64,000 bases of DNA, from positions 1 through 64,000 of the forward strand of contig NZ_JABBYG020000027.1 of NCBI RefSeq assembly GCF_012935325.2. The letters are read 5' to 3'. This document shows, one piece after another, positions 54,377 through 62,753 of the stretch. Under the pieces are notes generated by a model that worked only from the letters and a program-made list of their open reading frames with translations, did no database searches and had not been told where the DNA came from. Made by a program: the position numbers and the translations under genes. Positions within the stretch are counted from its first letter, which is position 1. Each line of letters opens with the position of its first letter. This DNA is from Paenibacillus sp. PL91. GTDB taxonomy: Bacteria > Bacillota > Bacilli > Paenibacillales > Paenibacillaceae.

Positions 54377-54664
54377 ATGATTATGGAAGCTCGTCCCCAG
54401 ATTGGTCAGTTCGTCAAAGTACTTCGCGGTAAAGATGAGGAAAGCTATGCGATTATTTTAGCGATCGTCGACGATCGATTCGTCATGATTGCGGATGGGC
54501 ATAAGCGCCGATTCGATGGACCGAAGAAAAAGAACGTTCTGCATCTCGAGTTACAGCCTGCAATTAGTCCAGAGGTTTCAAGCAGTTTGCTAGAAACCGG
54601 CAGGGTGACCAACGCTAAGTTACGTTACGCAATACAGAAGTTTGCACATGCGAAAGGAGAATGA
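54377..54664 (+). CDS. KOW-domain RNA-binding protein (L14e-like)
   Basis: A 95-residue protein with an N-terminal KOW-like segment (QIGQFVKVLRGKDEESYAI, about 7-25) followed by FVMIADGHKRRFDGPKKKN. Related small KOW proteins lie between map and infA in other Bacillales; the role is thought to be RNA or ribosome linked but is unproven. Start ATG at 54377 is 3 bases after map with no clear ribosome binding site, so coupling is likely; an ATG at 54383 is possible. Confidence 0.82.
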   Translation: MIMEARPQIGQFVKVLRGKDEESYAIILAIVDDRFVMIADGHKRRFDGPKKKNVLHLELQPAISPEVSSSLLETGRVTNAKLRYAIQKFAHAKGE

Positions 54665-54667
54665 CGG

Positions 54668-54883
54668 TTGGCTAAGGAAGACATCATTGAGGTCGAAGGT
54701 ACGGTCATAGAGCCGTTGCCGAATGCCACGTTCAAGGTGGAGCTGGAGAACGGTCATCAAATTCTCGCACATGTTTCCGGTAAGCTCAGAATGCACTTTA
54801 TCCGCATCCTGACAGGAGACAAGGTGGTTATACAGTTATCGCCTTATGACTTATCAAAAGGGCGCATCACCTATCGTAAGTAA
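54668..54883 (+). CDS. infA: Translation initiation factor IF-1
   Basis: Binds the A site of the 30S subunit at initiation. The 71-residue S1-fold protein has AKEDIIEVEGTVIEPLPN at the start and KLRMHFIRILTGDKV in the core. TTG start at 54668 with GAAAGGAG upstream. Confidence 0.96.
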   Translation: MAKEDIIEVEGTVIEPLPNATFKVELENGHQILAHVSGKLRMHFIRILTGDKVVIQLSPYDLSKGRITYRK

Positions 54884-54927
54884 GCCCATTAGCGGCTTGC
54901 TCACGAAAGATTCGGGAGGTAATCACA

Positions 54928-55041
54928 ATGAAGGTTAGACCTTCGGTAAAGCCGATCTGCGAAAAATGCAAAGTCATTCGTCGCAAAGGCAACGTTATGG
55001 TGATTTGTGAAAATCCGAAACACAAACAAAAACAAGGATAG
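54928..55041 (+). CDS. rpmJ: 50S ribosomal protein L36
   Basis: 37 residues, MKVRPSVKPICEKCKVIRRK at the start, with the zinc ligands C11-x2-C14 and C27-x4-H32 (CENPKH). ATG at 54928 after CGGGAGG. The zinc form of L36. Confidence 0.96.
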   Translation: MKVRPSVKPICEKCKVIRRKGNVMVICENPKHKQKQG

Positions 55042-55060
55042 AAGGAGGGGAATATAGCCT

Positions 55061-55429
55061 ATGGCACGTATAGCTGGTGTAGACTTGCCGCGTGATAAAC
55101 GCGTCGAAATCGCCCTGACATACATTTTCGGTATCGGCAAAACAACGTCGCAAAAACTTTTGAATACAGCTGAAGTTAGCTACGACACTCGTGTTCGTGA
55201 CTTGACAGAAGACGAACTTGCTCGCCTTCGCGAAGCAATTGACAAATCTGTTAAAGTAGAAGGCGACTTGCGTCGTGAAATTTCGCTTAACATTAAGCGT
55301 CTGACTGAAATCGGATGCTACCGTGGTCTTCGTCACCGTCGCGGCTTGCCTGTTCGCGGTCAACGCACGAAAACGAATGCACGTACTCGCAAAGGTCCTC
55401 GTCGGACTGTAGCTAACAAGAAGAAATAA
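55061..55429 (+). CDS. rpsM: 30S ribosomal protein S13
   Basis: Head protein contacting the large subunit, 122 residues, starting ARIAGVDLPRDKRVEIAL and ending in a basic tail (RTRKGPRRTVANKKK). ATG at 55061 after AAGGAGGGG. Confidence 0.97.
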   Translation: MARIAGVDLPRDKRVEIALTYIFGIGKTTSQKLLNTAEVSYDTRVRDLTEDELARLREAIDKSVKVEGDLRREISLNIKRLTEIGCYRGLRHRRGLPVRGQRTKTNARTRKGPRRTVANKKK

Positions 55430-55448
55430 GAAGGGAGGATAATGGACA

Positions 55449-55844
55449 ATGGCTAAACCAAAAAAAGTCGTTCGTACGAAACGTCGCGACCGGAAAAATA
55501 TTGAGACTGGCGTTGCGCACATTCGCTCGACTTTCAACAATACGATCGTTACGATCACGGATCCGCACGGTAATGCAATTTCATGGGCAAGCTCTGGTAA
55601 CATGGGCTTCAAAGGCTCACGTAAGAGCACACCTTTCGCAGCTCAAATGGCTGCTGAAACAGCTGCGAAAGCAGCGATGGAGCATGGCATGAGAACCGTT
55701 GAAGTGATGGTAAAGGGACCAGGCGCTGGCCGTGAAGCTGCAATTCGTTCGCTTCAAGCTGCCGGATTGGAAGTTAACCTCATTAAAGACGTAACACCAG
55801 TTCCTCACAACGGATGCCGTCCGCCGAAACGTCGTCGCGTATAG
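55449..55844 (+). CDS. rpsK: 30S ribosomal protein S11
   Basis: Platform protein, 131 residues, with THxRSTFNNT-like AHIRSTFNNTIVTITDPHG (about 23-41) and VTPVPHNGCRPPKRRRV at the end. ATG at 55449 after GGGAGG. Confidence 0.97.
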   Translation: MAKPKKVVRTKRRDRKNIETGVAHIRSTFNNTIVTITDPHGNAISWASSGNMGFKGSRKSTPFAAQMAAETAAKAAMEHGMRTVEVMVKGPGAGREAAIRSLQAAGLEVNLIKDVTPVPHNGCRPPKRRRV

Positions 55845-55971
55845 TTGGATCCGATGTGGTATCAAATATCAACAACTTGTGAATAATGGTTGTGAAGGTT
55901 TGGCATACTACAAGATTTGACTTAAAATAACGGTAAGGTAACGGAGCGACGTTTGAAGGAGGGTACTATTA

Positions 55972-56916
55972 GTGATTGAGATCGAAAAGCCGAAAATCGA
56001 AACCGTAGAACTGAATGATGAGGGAACTTACGGACGTTTCGTCGTCGAGCCGCTTGAACGCGGATATGGCACGACGCTAGGAAATTCGCTTCGTCGAATT
56101 TTATTGTCGTCGTTGCCAGGTGCAGCAGTAACCTCGGTTCAAATCGATGGAGTGCTTCACGAGTTCTCTACGGTTCCCGGAGTGATTGAGGATGTTACCG
56201 AGATCATTCTGAACCTGAAGGGCCTCTCGTTGAAAATCCACTCCGATGAAGAAAAGGTGTTGGAAATCGACGCGGATGGCGAAGGGAATATTACAGCGGG
56301 CGACATTCGAGCAGACAGCGATGTCGAGATTTTAAGCCCTGATCTTCACATCGCAACCTTGGCCTCCGGCGCGCGGCTCCATATGCGGGTTTTTGCTAAT
56401 CGGGGACGCGGTTACGTGCAAGCGGACCGCAACAAGAAGGACGAACAACCGATTGGGGTAATACCCGTTGATTCGATATACACGCCAATTACTCGCGTGA
56501 ATTATAGCGTAGAAAATACACGTGTTGGTCAAGTTACTAACTACGACAAGCTCACGCTTGAAGTATGGACTGACGGTAGTATTAGACCGGAAGAGGCTGT
56601 AAGCCTCGGCGCTAAAATTTTGACCGAGCATTTGGACTTGTTCGTTGGATTAACCGATGAAGCCAAAGACGCGGAAATTATGGTTGAGAAGGAAGAAGAT
56701 AAGAAAGAGAAAGTTCTAGAGATGACGATCGAGGAACTTGATCTTTCCGTCCGTTCTTACAACTGCTTGAAGCGCGCTGGTATTAACACCGTTCAAGAGC
56801 TGATCACGAAATCCGAAGAGGACATGATGAAGGTTCGTAACCTCGGACGTAAATCCCTTGAGGAAGTTCAAGAGAAGCTTGAAGAGCTAGGTCTTGGCCT
56901 GCGCATGGAAGAGTAG
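55972..56916 (+). CDS. rpoA: DNA-directed RNA polymerase subunit alpha
   Basis: 314 residues: N-terminal assembly domain (about 1-228, with GYGTTLGNSLRRILLSS near 32) and the C-terminal domain (about 245-314) that binds UP elements and regulators (LDLSVRSYNCLKRAGI, then RNLGRKSLEEVQ). GTG start at 55972 after AAGGAGGG. The gap 55845-55971 before it shows no clear promoter or terminator. Confidence 0.97.
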   Translation: MIEIEKPKIETVELNDEGTYGRFVVEPLERGYGTTLGNSLRRILLSSLPGAAVTSVQIDGVLHEFSTVPGVIEDVTEIILNLKGLSLKIHSDEEKVLEIDADGEGNITAGDIRADSDVEILSPDLHIATLASGARLHMRVFANRGRGYVQADRNKKDEQPIGVIPVDSIYTPITRVNYSVENTRVGQVTNYDKLTLEVWTDGSIRPEEAVSLGAKILTEHLDLFVGLTDEAKDAEIMVEKEEDKKEKVLEMTIEELDLSVRSYNCLKRAGINTVQELITKSEEDMMKVRNLGRKSLEEVQEKLEELGLGLRMEE

Positions 56917-56961
56917 TAAACCAACAAGAATAGACAAAAGAGCAAGGGAGGGGAAAACAAG

Positions 56962-57327
56962 ATGGCATATCAAAAATTAGGACGTGACGCTAGTGCACGG
57001 AAAGCTTTGTTCCGTGACCTCGTTACTGACTTGTTCCTTTATGAGCGTATTCAAACGACTGAAGCTAAAGCGAAAGAAGTTCGTTCTATCGCTGAGAAGC
57101 TGATCACTAAAGCTAAGCAAGGTGATCTTCATGCTCGTCGTCAAGTAGCAGCTTATGTACGTCGCGAGTCCATTGATGGACAACAAGACGCTATTCAAAA
57201 GCTGTTCTCCGAACTAGCTAGCCGTTACTCGGAGCGTGCAGGTGGATACACACGTATTCTAAAACTAGGACCCCGTCGCGGCGATGCTGCGCCTATGGTT
57301 TACCTGGAATTGGTTGACCGCGCGTAG
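56962..57327 (+). CDS. rplQ: 50S ribosomal protein L17
   Basis: 121 residues, starting AYQKLGRDASARKALFRDL and ending GDAAPMVYLELVDRA. ATG at 56962 after GGGAGGGG. Last gene of the S10-spc-alpha cluster. The ecfA-ecfA'-ecfT genes that usually follow are not here. Confidence 0.97.
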   Translation: MAYQKLGRDASARKALFRDLVTDLFLYERIQTTEAKAKEVRSIAEKLITKAKQGDLHARRQVAAYVRRESIDGQQDAIQKLFSELASRYSERAGGYTRILKLGPRRGDAAPMVYLELVDRA

Positions 57328-57390
57328 TACTGTACAACACGGAAAAGTATAAGCTTGTCCACAGCGTTAAACCTTGTCCAAGCTTTATAC

Positions 57391-57490
57391 GCGAGCGTAA
57401 ACGGCTTATGCCTGCCTTTGGCGGTATAAGCATGCTAACGCGATGAAATATAAGCCAAGTATTTGGGCTCGCCCTATACTTCTTATATTT
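57391..57490 (+). repeat. Intergenic repeat, copy B (upstream of truA)
   Basis: GCGAGCGTAAACGGCT, CTTTGGCGGTATAAGC, CGCGATGAAATATAAG and, at the end, CTTATATTTT. AAATATAAG and CTTATATTT are inverted, so the second half can form a stem. It is the best-preserved of the three copies. Confidence 0.72.
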
Positions 57491-57499
57491 TAGTGAAAA

Positions 57500-57527
57500 G
57501 GGTGGACCCTTGCGGCCACCTTTTTTT
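57500..57527 (+). terminator. Terminator after rplQ
   Basis: GGTGG (57501-57505) pairs with CCACC (57516-57520) and seven T residues follow. The stem is short but the A/T flanks extend it. In the rest of the gap (57528-57806) I see only a short AGGGA/TCCCT hairpin near 57768-57785 ahead of truA, and no gene. Confidence 0.7.
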
Positions 57528-57806
57528 ATTTGCCTATCTGAATGGTTAATCATGTTGATTAAGCTATTCCTGCTTTTACAGCGATGTACGAAAAGCCGTT
57601 TGGGTGAATTCATGCTTTTAACGAGCGCTGAGTGTCATTTAAGCGGTGGAGTAGGAAATACTTCTGTAAGGCAAGGAAAGCAACCAGGGAGCGATAGATG
57701 TGCTCGTGCGACATCTCTTGGGTGTCCAGAGGGCGAAGCTCCTCGAGGTCCTTTTATAAAGAGGATTTAGGGACTTAGGAATCCCTTTAGTTAAGGGGGG
57801 AACAGG

Positions 57807-58559
57807 TTGAGGAATATTTGCGTAAAGGTTAGCTATGACGGGTCGGGCTTTAACGGTTTTCAGACGCAGCCATACGGCAGAACGGTTCAAGGTGAAATAG
57901 AGAAGGCTATCAAGAAGCTTACGGGCGAGACGACCATTATCATTGGCTCGGGACGCACGGATGCGGGAGTGCATGCACAGGGGCAGATGTTCAACTTCTA
58001 TACGGAATCTACGATTCCGACAGAGAGATGGGCGATCGCGCTTAATACGCGGTTGCCGAAGGACATCGTCATAATTGAAGCATTCGATGTGCCGGAGCAT
58101 TTTCACGCGAGAAGATCCGCCAAGCGCAAAACGTATCGTTACACGATTGATACCGGAAAATTTCCAGATGTGTTTGGTCGCCAGTATCGCTTTCATCATC
58201 CGACGCCGCTTGATGTAGAGGCGATGCGCGAGGGGCTCGGCTGCCTTGTCGGGAAGCATGATTTCACCTCGTTTACATCGATTCATTCTACCAAGCCTCA
58301 TCATATTCGGACGATCTACGAAGCAGACTTCGTACAAGAAGGCCCCATCGTTCATATGTACGTGACGGGCAACGGTTTTTTGTACAATATGGTTCGAGTC
58401 ATTATGGGGACTTTACTATGGGTTGGCGAAGGGAAAATAGCTTCATCTGAGATAAAACGCATCCTGGAGGGTCGAAATCGATCGCTTGCAGGTCCAACGG
58501 CAATGCCGCATGGATTGATGCTGATGGATGTTGAATATTCCAGCGAAAAACAGGGATAA
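57807..58559 (+). CDS. truA: tRNA pseudouridine synthase A
   Basis: Forms pseudouridine at positions 38-40 of tRNA anticodon arms. The 250-residue protein has the catalytic aspartate in IGSGRTDAGVHAQGQ (about 46-60) and the family segments KTYRYTI and GNGFLYNMVRVIMGTLL. TTG start at 57807 follows AAGGGGGG. Confidence 0.95.
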   Translation: MRNICVKVSYDGSGFNGFQTQPYGRTVQGEIEKAIKKLTGETTIIIGSGRTDAGVHAQGQMFNFYTESTIPTERWAIALNTRLPKDIVIIEAFDVPEHFHARRSAKRKTYRYTIDTGKFPDVFGRQYRFHHPTPLDVEAMREGLGCLVGKHDFTSFTSIHSTKPHHIRTIYEADFVQEGPIVHMYVTGNGFLYNMVRVIMGTLLWVGEGKIASSEIKRILEGRNRSLAGPTAMPHGLMLMDVEYSSEKQG

Positions 58560-58574
58560 ACCACTATAAATTAC

Positions 58575-58603
58575 TTGCACTTAAACATACTTTATAGTAG
58601 AAT
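58575..58603 (+). promoter_or_regulatory. Sigma-A promoter of rplM-rpsI
   Basis: TTGCAC (58575-58580), 17-bp spacer, TAGAAT (58598-58603). The leader that follows (58610-58741) may hold the L13-type regulatory element known ahead of rplM in Firmicutes, but I cannot confirm its fold. Confidence 0.68.
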
Positions 58604-58741
58604 ATAACTTGTGCTTTCGAAGTGGCTAACCCACAGCCCCGACTGAGATCGTCACAAACTTGGCTATCAACAATGAATAAACAAACCAACGTTTACGTTG
58701 TTATAAAAACGATTAATGTATGAAATTAAGGAGGATCATCC

Positions 58742-59179
58742 ATGCGTACCACTTATATGGCTAAATCAACTGAAGTTGATCGTAAATGGTTCGTCGTCGA
58801 TGCGGAAGGCAAAACGCTAGGCCGCTTGGCGAGTGAAGTTGCTGCCCTGATCCGCGGCAAACATAAAACGACATTTACACCACATGTTGATACAGGCGAT
58901 TTCGTTGTCGTTATCAATGCTGAAAAAATCCATCTGACAGGCAAAAAAATGTCGGATAAAATTTACTACCGTCACTCCATGTACTCCGGTGGCTTGAAAG
59001 CTACTCCGGCACAAGAGATGATCAAAAACAAGCCAGAGCGCGTTATTGAGCTGGCTGTACACGGCATGTTGCCTAAGAACCGTCTTGGCGACAAAATGAA
59101 GCTTAAACTTAAAGTATACGCAGGTGCGGAACATCCACATCAAGCACAAAACCCTGAAGTTTACGAACTTCGCGGGTAA
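58742..59179 (+). CDS. rplM: 50S ribosomal protein L13
   Basis: Early assembly protein, 145 residues, with VDAEGKTLGRLASEVAALIRG (about 19-38) and the KMSDKIYYRHSMYSGG block. ATG at 58742 after AAGGAGG. Confidence 0.97.
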   Translation: MRTTYMAKSTEVDRKWFVVDAEGKTLGRLASEVAALIRGKHKTTFTPHVDTGDFVVVINAEKIHLTGKKMSDKIYYRHSMYSGGLKATPAQEMIKNKPERVIELAVHGMLPKNRLGDKMKLKLKVYAGAEHPHQAQNPEVYELRG

Positions 59180-59199
59180 TAAAGAGGAGGACAAGTTTC

Positions 59200-59592
59200 A
59201 TGGCTCAAGTGCAATACTATGGAACCGGTCGTCGTAAACACTCTGTTGCACGTGTACGTCTTGTGCCGGGTGAAGGACGAATCATTATTAACAAACGCGA
59301 CATCAATGAATATTTTGGTTTAGAAACATTGAAATTGATCGTAAAACAACCGCTTAACCTTACTGACACATTGTCGAAATACGATGTGCTTGTAATCGCT
59401 AACGGTGGTGGCATGTCAGGTCAAGCAGGCGCTATCCGTCACGGTGTTTCCCGTGCTTTGCTTAAAGCTGACCCTGAATTCCGCCCAGCTCTAAAACGTG
59501 CAGGCTTCCTGACACGTGATCCGCGTATGAAAGAACGTAAAAAATACGGTCTTAAAGCGGCTCGTCGCGCTCCACAATTCTCGAAACGTTAA
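59200..59592 (+). CDS. rpsI: 30S ribosomal protein S9
   Basis: 130 residues, starting AQVQYYGTGRRKHSVARV and ending in the basic tail GLKAARRAPQFSKR, whose last residues contact P-site tRNA. ATG at 59200 after AGAGGAGG. Confidence 0.97.
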   Translation: MAQVQYYGTGRRKHSVARVRLVPGEGRIIINKRDINEYFGLETLKLIVKQPLNLTDTLSKYDVLVIANGGGMSGQAGAIRHGVSRALLKADPEFRPALKRAGFLTRDPRMKERKKYGLKAARRAPQFSKR

Positions 59593-59604
59593 TATCTATA
59601 CATC

Positions 59605-59641
59605 AAATGCCTTCTCTGCTTGTCAGAGGGGCATTTTTTTG
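59605..59641 (+). terminator. Terminator of rplM-rpsI
   Basis: AAATGCC pairs with GGCATTT with an inner CTCTG/CAGAG stem; seven T residues end the element. Confidence 0.88.
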
Positions 59642-59694
59642 TGTCTAAAATTATACGCTCAAAAACTTTATTTCATTTTGGTGAAAACTTATTA

Positions 59695-59723
59695 TTGAAC
59701 ATTGCACGCGTAGGACGTATAAT
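59695..59723 (+). promoter_or_regulatory. Sigma-A promoter of cysH-sat
   Basis: TTGAAC (59695-59700), 17-bp spacer, TATAAT (59718-59723). I do not see a clear CymR, S-box or T-box element in the short leader. Confidence 0.8.
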
Positions 59724-59770
59724 TTTTATACAGACTAATTTACTAGGATTTAATAACGGAGGGCATACAA

Positions 59771-60466
59771 ATGAACCTTTTTGAAAAAGAAGCGCTAATT
59801 AAGCAAAAGGAAGTTGAGCTCGAAAACGCGACACCGGAAGAAATTATTGCGTTTGCAGTTGAAACTTTCCCTAATATTACTTTCGCATGCAGCTTCGGAG
59901 CTGAGGATGTCGTTCTTGTTGACATGCTGCAAAAAATCAGCCCGAAAACGGATATTTTCTACTTGGATACCGATTATCACTTCAAGGAAACCTATGAGAC
60001 GCGCGACCGTATGGCTCAGCGCTACCCAGGAATTCCTTTCGTAGAAGTAAAGCCGGAGATTACACCTGAGGAACAAGCGGCACAATTTGGCGAAGAGCTT
60101 TGGAAATCCGATGCCAACGCTTGCTGCAACATTCGTAAAGTAAAACCTTTGACTAATATTCTTTCTAAATATGATGCTTGGATTACCGGTATTCGCCGCG
60201 ATCAAGCGCCAACACGCGCAAATTCCAAAAAGATCGAGTATGATACAAAATTCGGACTCGTGAAATTCAACCCTATCGCTCATTGGACGAATGAAGATGT
60301 ATGGAACTACATCCGCGAAAATGACGTTATTTACAACCCATTGCATGATCAAAACTATCCGAGCATTGGCTGCGAGCAATGTACGCGTAAAGTAATGCCG
60401 GGTGAAGATCCGCGTGCGGGACGTTGGGCTGGCCAAGAAAAAACAGAATGCGGATTGCATAAATAA
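59771..60466 (+). CDS. cysH: Adenylyl-sulfate reductase, 4Fe-4S type
   Basis: Reduces activated sulfate to sulfite in cysteine synthesis. The 231-residue protein has the PP-loop-like SFGAEDVVLVD (about 41-51), C118-C119 and C201-x2-C204, which bind a 4Fe-4S cluster and mark the enzyme as acting on APS, and the catalytic C227 in ECGLH. ATG at 59771 after CGGAGGG. The gene is followed at once by sat and no cysC is present here, which fits direct use of APS. Confidence 0.94.
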   Translation: MNLFEKEALIKQKEVELENATPEEIIAFAVETFPNITFACSFGAEDVVLVDMLQKISPKTDIFYLDTDYHFKETYETRDRMAQRYPGIPFVEVKPEITPEEQAAQFGEELWKSDANACCNIRKVKPLTNILSKYDAWITGIRRDQAPTRANSKKIEYDTKFGLVKFNPIAHWTNEDVWNYIRENDVIYNPLHDQNYPSIGCEQCTRKVMPGEDPRAGRWAGQEKTECGLHK

Positions 60467-60491
60467 GCAACCTTAGGAGGCAATTACAACA

Positions 60492-61658
60492 ATGAGTCAA
60501 ATTCTACCGCACGGCGGCGTATTGGTTAACCGTGTCGCTACAGGCGAACAACGTGAAGCACTGCTGGCTGAAGCCAAAACATTAAAAGCCATTACGATCA
60601 ACACATGGACGATTTCCGACCTTGACTTGATCAGCGTAGGCGCATTCTCTCCATTGACTGGTTTTATGAACGAAGCGGACTACCAATCGGTTGTGAAGGA
60701 TATGCGTCTTGCGAACGGAACGGTATGGAGCATTCCGATTACGCTTGCTGTAGAAGCAGCGAAGGCTGCTGAATTGGCTGTTGGCGAACGCGCAGCTTTA
60801 ACTGGCGAAGATGGCGTGATTTATGCAATCATCAACATCGACAGCATTTACACGGTAGATCACAAGGTTGAAGCAGTCAACGTGTTCAAAACGGATGATC
60901 TGGAGCACCCAGGCGTTCAAAAGCTGTTTGAGCGTTCCAATACGAATGTAGGCGGAGAAATTACGGTTTTGAACCGTCCACAGCCTGAGAAATTCAATGA
61001 GTTTTATTTTGACCCATCGGAAACTCGTCGTCTATTTGCTGAGAAGGGCTGGAAAACAGTCGTTGGCTTCCAAACGCGCAACCCTGTTCACCGTGCTCAT
61101 GAGTACATTCAGAAGACGGCAATGGAAATCGTTGATGCTTTGTTTCTTAATCCGCTTGTTGGCGAAACGAAGTCCGACGACGTTCCTGCTAATGTGCGGA
61201 TGAAGAGCTACTTAGCCTTGCTTGAAAACTACTATCCACAGGATCGTGTTTTCCTTGGCGTATTCCCAGCTGCAATGCGTTATGCTGGTCCTCGCGAAGC
61301 GATCTTCCATGCGCTTGTACGCAAAAACTATGGCTGCTCGCATTTTATCGTTGGACGCGACCACGCTGGCGTAGGCGACTACTATGGCACTTACGAAGCA
61401 CAGGATCTGCTCAAAACAATTCCAGTCGAAGATCTCGGCATTACGCCGCTCTACTTCGAGCACAGCTTCTTCTGCAAAAAATGCGGCAACATGGCTACAT
61501 CAAAAACTTGCCCGCATGACAAGGAGCATCATTTGACGCTTTCAGGTACAAAGGTTCGCGCATTGCTTCGCGATGGCGTATGCCCGCCGCCTGAATTCTC
61601 CCGTCCAGAGGTTGCTCAAATTTTGATCGAAGGTATGTCCGAGCAGCCTGTCGTCTAA
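60492..61658 (+). CDS. sat: Sulfate adenylyltransferase (ATP sulfurylase)
   Basis: Makes APS from sulfate and ATP. The 388-residue protein has QTRNPVHRAHEY (about 194-205) and GRDHAGVGDYYG (about 286-297) active-site motifs, and a zinc-site cluster CKKCGNMATSKTCPH near 325-339. ATG at 60492 after TTAGGAGG. Same operon as cysH, so APS is passed to the next enzyme. Confidence 0.96.
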   Translation: MSQILPHGGVLVNRVATGEQREALLAEAKTLKAITINTWTISDLDLISVGAFSPLTGFMNEADYQSVVKDMRLANGTVWSIPITLAVEAAKAAELAVGERAALTGEDGVIYAIINIDSIYTVDHKVEAVNVFKTDDLEHPGVQKLFERSNTNVGGEITVLNRPQPEKFNEFYFDPSETRRLFAEKGWKTVVGFQTRNPVHRAHEYIQKTAMEIVDALFLNPLVGETKSDDVPANVRMKSYLALLENYYPQDRVFLGVFPAAMRYAGPREAIFHALVRKNYGCSHFIVGRDHAGVGDYYGTYEAQDLLKTIPVEDLGITPLYFEHSFFCKKCGNMATSKTCPHDKEHHLTLSGTKVRALLRDGVCPPPEFSRPEVAQILIEGMSEQPVV

Positions 61659-61683
61659 TAATTTGACTTGCATAAGGTTTGTC

Positions 61684-61713
61684 TCATAAACGACCATCTC
61701 GTCCCATATAAAT
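61684..61713 (+). promoter_or_regulatory. Candidate sigma-E (mother cell) promoter of cwlD
   Basis: TCATAAA (61684-61690), 14-bp spacer, then CATATAAAT (61705-61713). These resemble the sigma-E consensus (-35 KMATATT, -10 CATACAMT) at 5 of 7 and about 6 of 8 positions. cwlD is under sigma-E in B. subtilis, which supports the call. It is the only clear signal I see in 61659-61789. Confidence 0.5.
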
Positions 61714-61789
61714 GAAAGTGTGCATTAGGCTTAATGTGAAGCTGAATGATGCCGCTTATTCATTAGATGGAGAACGGGGTGGTTTTTTT

Positions 61790-62578
61790 ATGCGCCGAAT
61801 CAGTCGGCATGTTGTCATTTGGTTGACGTATAAAGGTGCAATGCGGATCGGAATAGGACTGCTGATCGTTGCATTAACGGGCATCATACTGACGCAATCG
61901 ATGCCGGCGACCAAAACATGGTCTTATTGGACGCTGCCGTTATCAGGGAAGACTATTGCTATTGATGCTGGCCATGGGGGAGTGGATGGAGGCGCCATTA
62001 GCAAGCAAGGTGTAATCGAGAAGGATTTGAACTTGGCAATCGCGCTCTATTTGCGTGATTATTTGCAGCAAGCGGGCGCCATCGTCGTGATGACGAGGGA
62101 AGGGGACTACGATCTTGCAACGGGTGATGCAAGAGCGTATAGCAAGCGCAAGACGGAGGATTTGAAGAAGCGCGTGGCGGTTATTAAGGACAGCAAGCCG
62201 GCTGCCGTAATTAGCATACATATGAATAGCATCCCATCGGCCAAGTGGTCTGGAGCGCAAACGTTTTTTCATCCTACAAACCATCCAGACAACCGGATTC
62301 TAGCTACATTCATACAGGATGAAATCAAGCGCAACTTGGAAAATACGACTCGGGTTGCGGCTACCGTAAAGGATGTGTATGTGCTCAAAGCGCTTGAGGA
62401 TATACCGACGGCACTCGTTGAGGTTGGCTTCCTGTCCAATCCAGGCGAATCACAGCGCCTTGCAGATACCGAGTATCAAAGACAAGTGGCAGCGTCGATT
62501 TATGAAGGCGTGCTTCGCTATGCATCCGGCGAGAAGCTGAGCGGCAGCGTGCTGCAGGATGAAATAACGACAGATTGA
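61790..62578 (+). CDS. cwlD: Germination-specific N-acetylmuramoyl-L-alanine amidase CwlD
   Basis: Removes side peptides so that muramic delta-lactam can form in spore cortex. The 262-residue protein has one N-terminal membrane helix (about 20-42) and an amidase_3 domain with zinc ligands in DAGHGGVDGG, a conserved SIHMNS histidine and the catalytic glutamate in VEVGFLSNPGE. ATG at 61790 lies 7 bases after ACGGGGTGG; the open frame upstream to 61712 has no site. It implies a spore former. Confidence 0.94.
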   Translation: MRRISRHVVIWLTYKGAMRIGIGLLIVALTGIILTQSMPATKTWSYWTLPLSGKTIAIDAGHGGVDGGAISKQGVIEKDLNLAIALYLRDYLQQAGAIVVMTREGDYDLATGDARAYSKRKTEDLKKRVAVIKDSKPAAVISIHMNSIPSAKWSGAQTFFHPTNHPDNRILATFIQDEIKRNLENTTRVAATVKDVYVLKALEDIPTALVEVGFLSNPGESQRLADTEYQRQVAASIYEGVLRYASGEKLSGSVLQDEITTD

Positions 62579-62685
62579 TTGCATATTTGAAAGATGCAGC
62601 AGCATCGATCATGCTAAGCCGCTACATCATGCAGAATGAGGTAGCAAATGATGGCTCTGAAAATAATCAGGTCGTCGCGGATGGC

Positions 62686-62713
62686 TTGGTTGATTCGTAT
62701 CCTGTGTTATAAT
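62686..62713 (+). promoter_or_regulatory. Extended -10 promoter of the Mrp-family gene
   Basis: TTGGTT (62686-62691), 16-bp spacer, TATAAT (62708-62713) with an extended TGT just before it. The gap 62579-62753 holds nothing else. Confidence 0.65.
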
Positions 62714-62753
62714 GACTATTAACTAGGTTTGATTATATAAAGGTGGGACACAT

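Noticed and set aside
57510..57770. 86-residue open frame between rplQ and truA, possible remnant of ecf genes
   Set aside because: The translation shows no Walker or membrane motifs and no resemblance to EcfA or EcfT; the start lies in a terminator.
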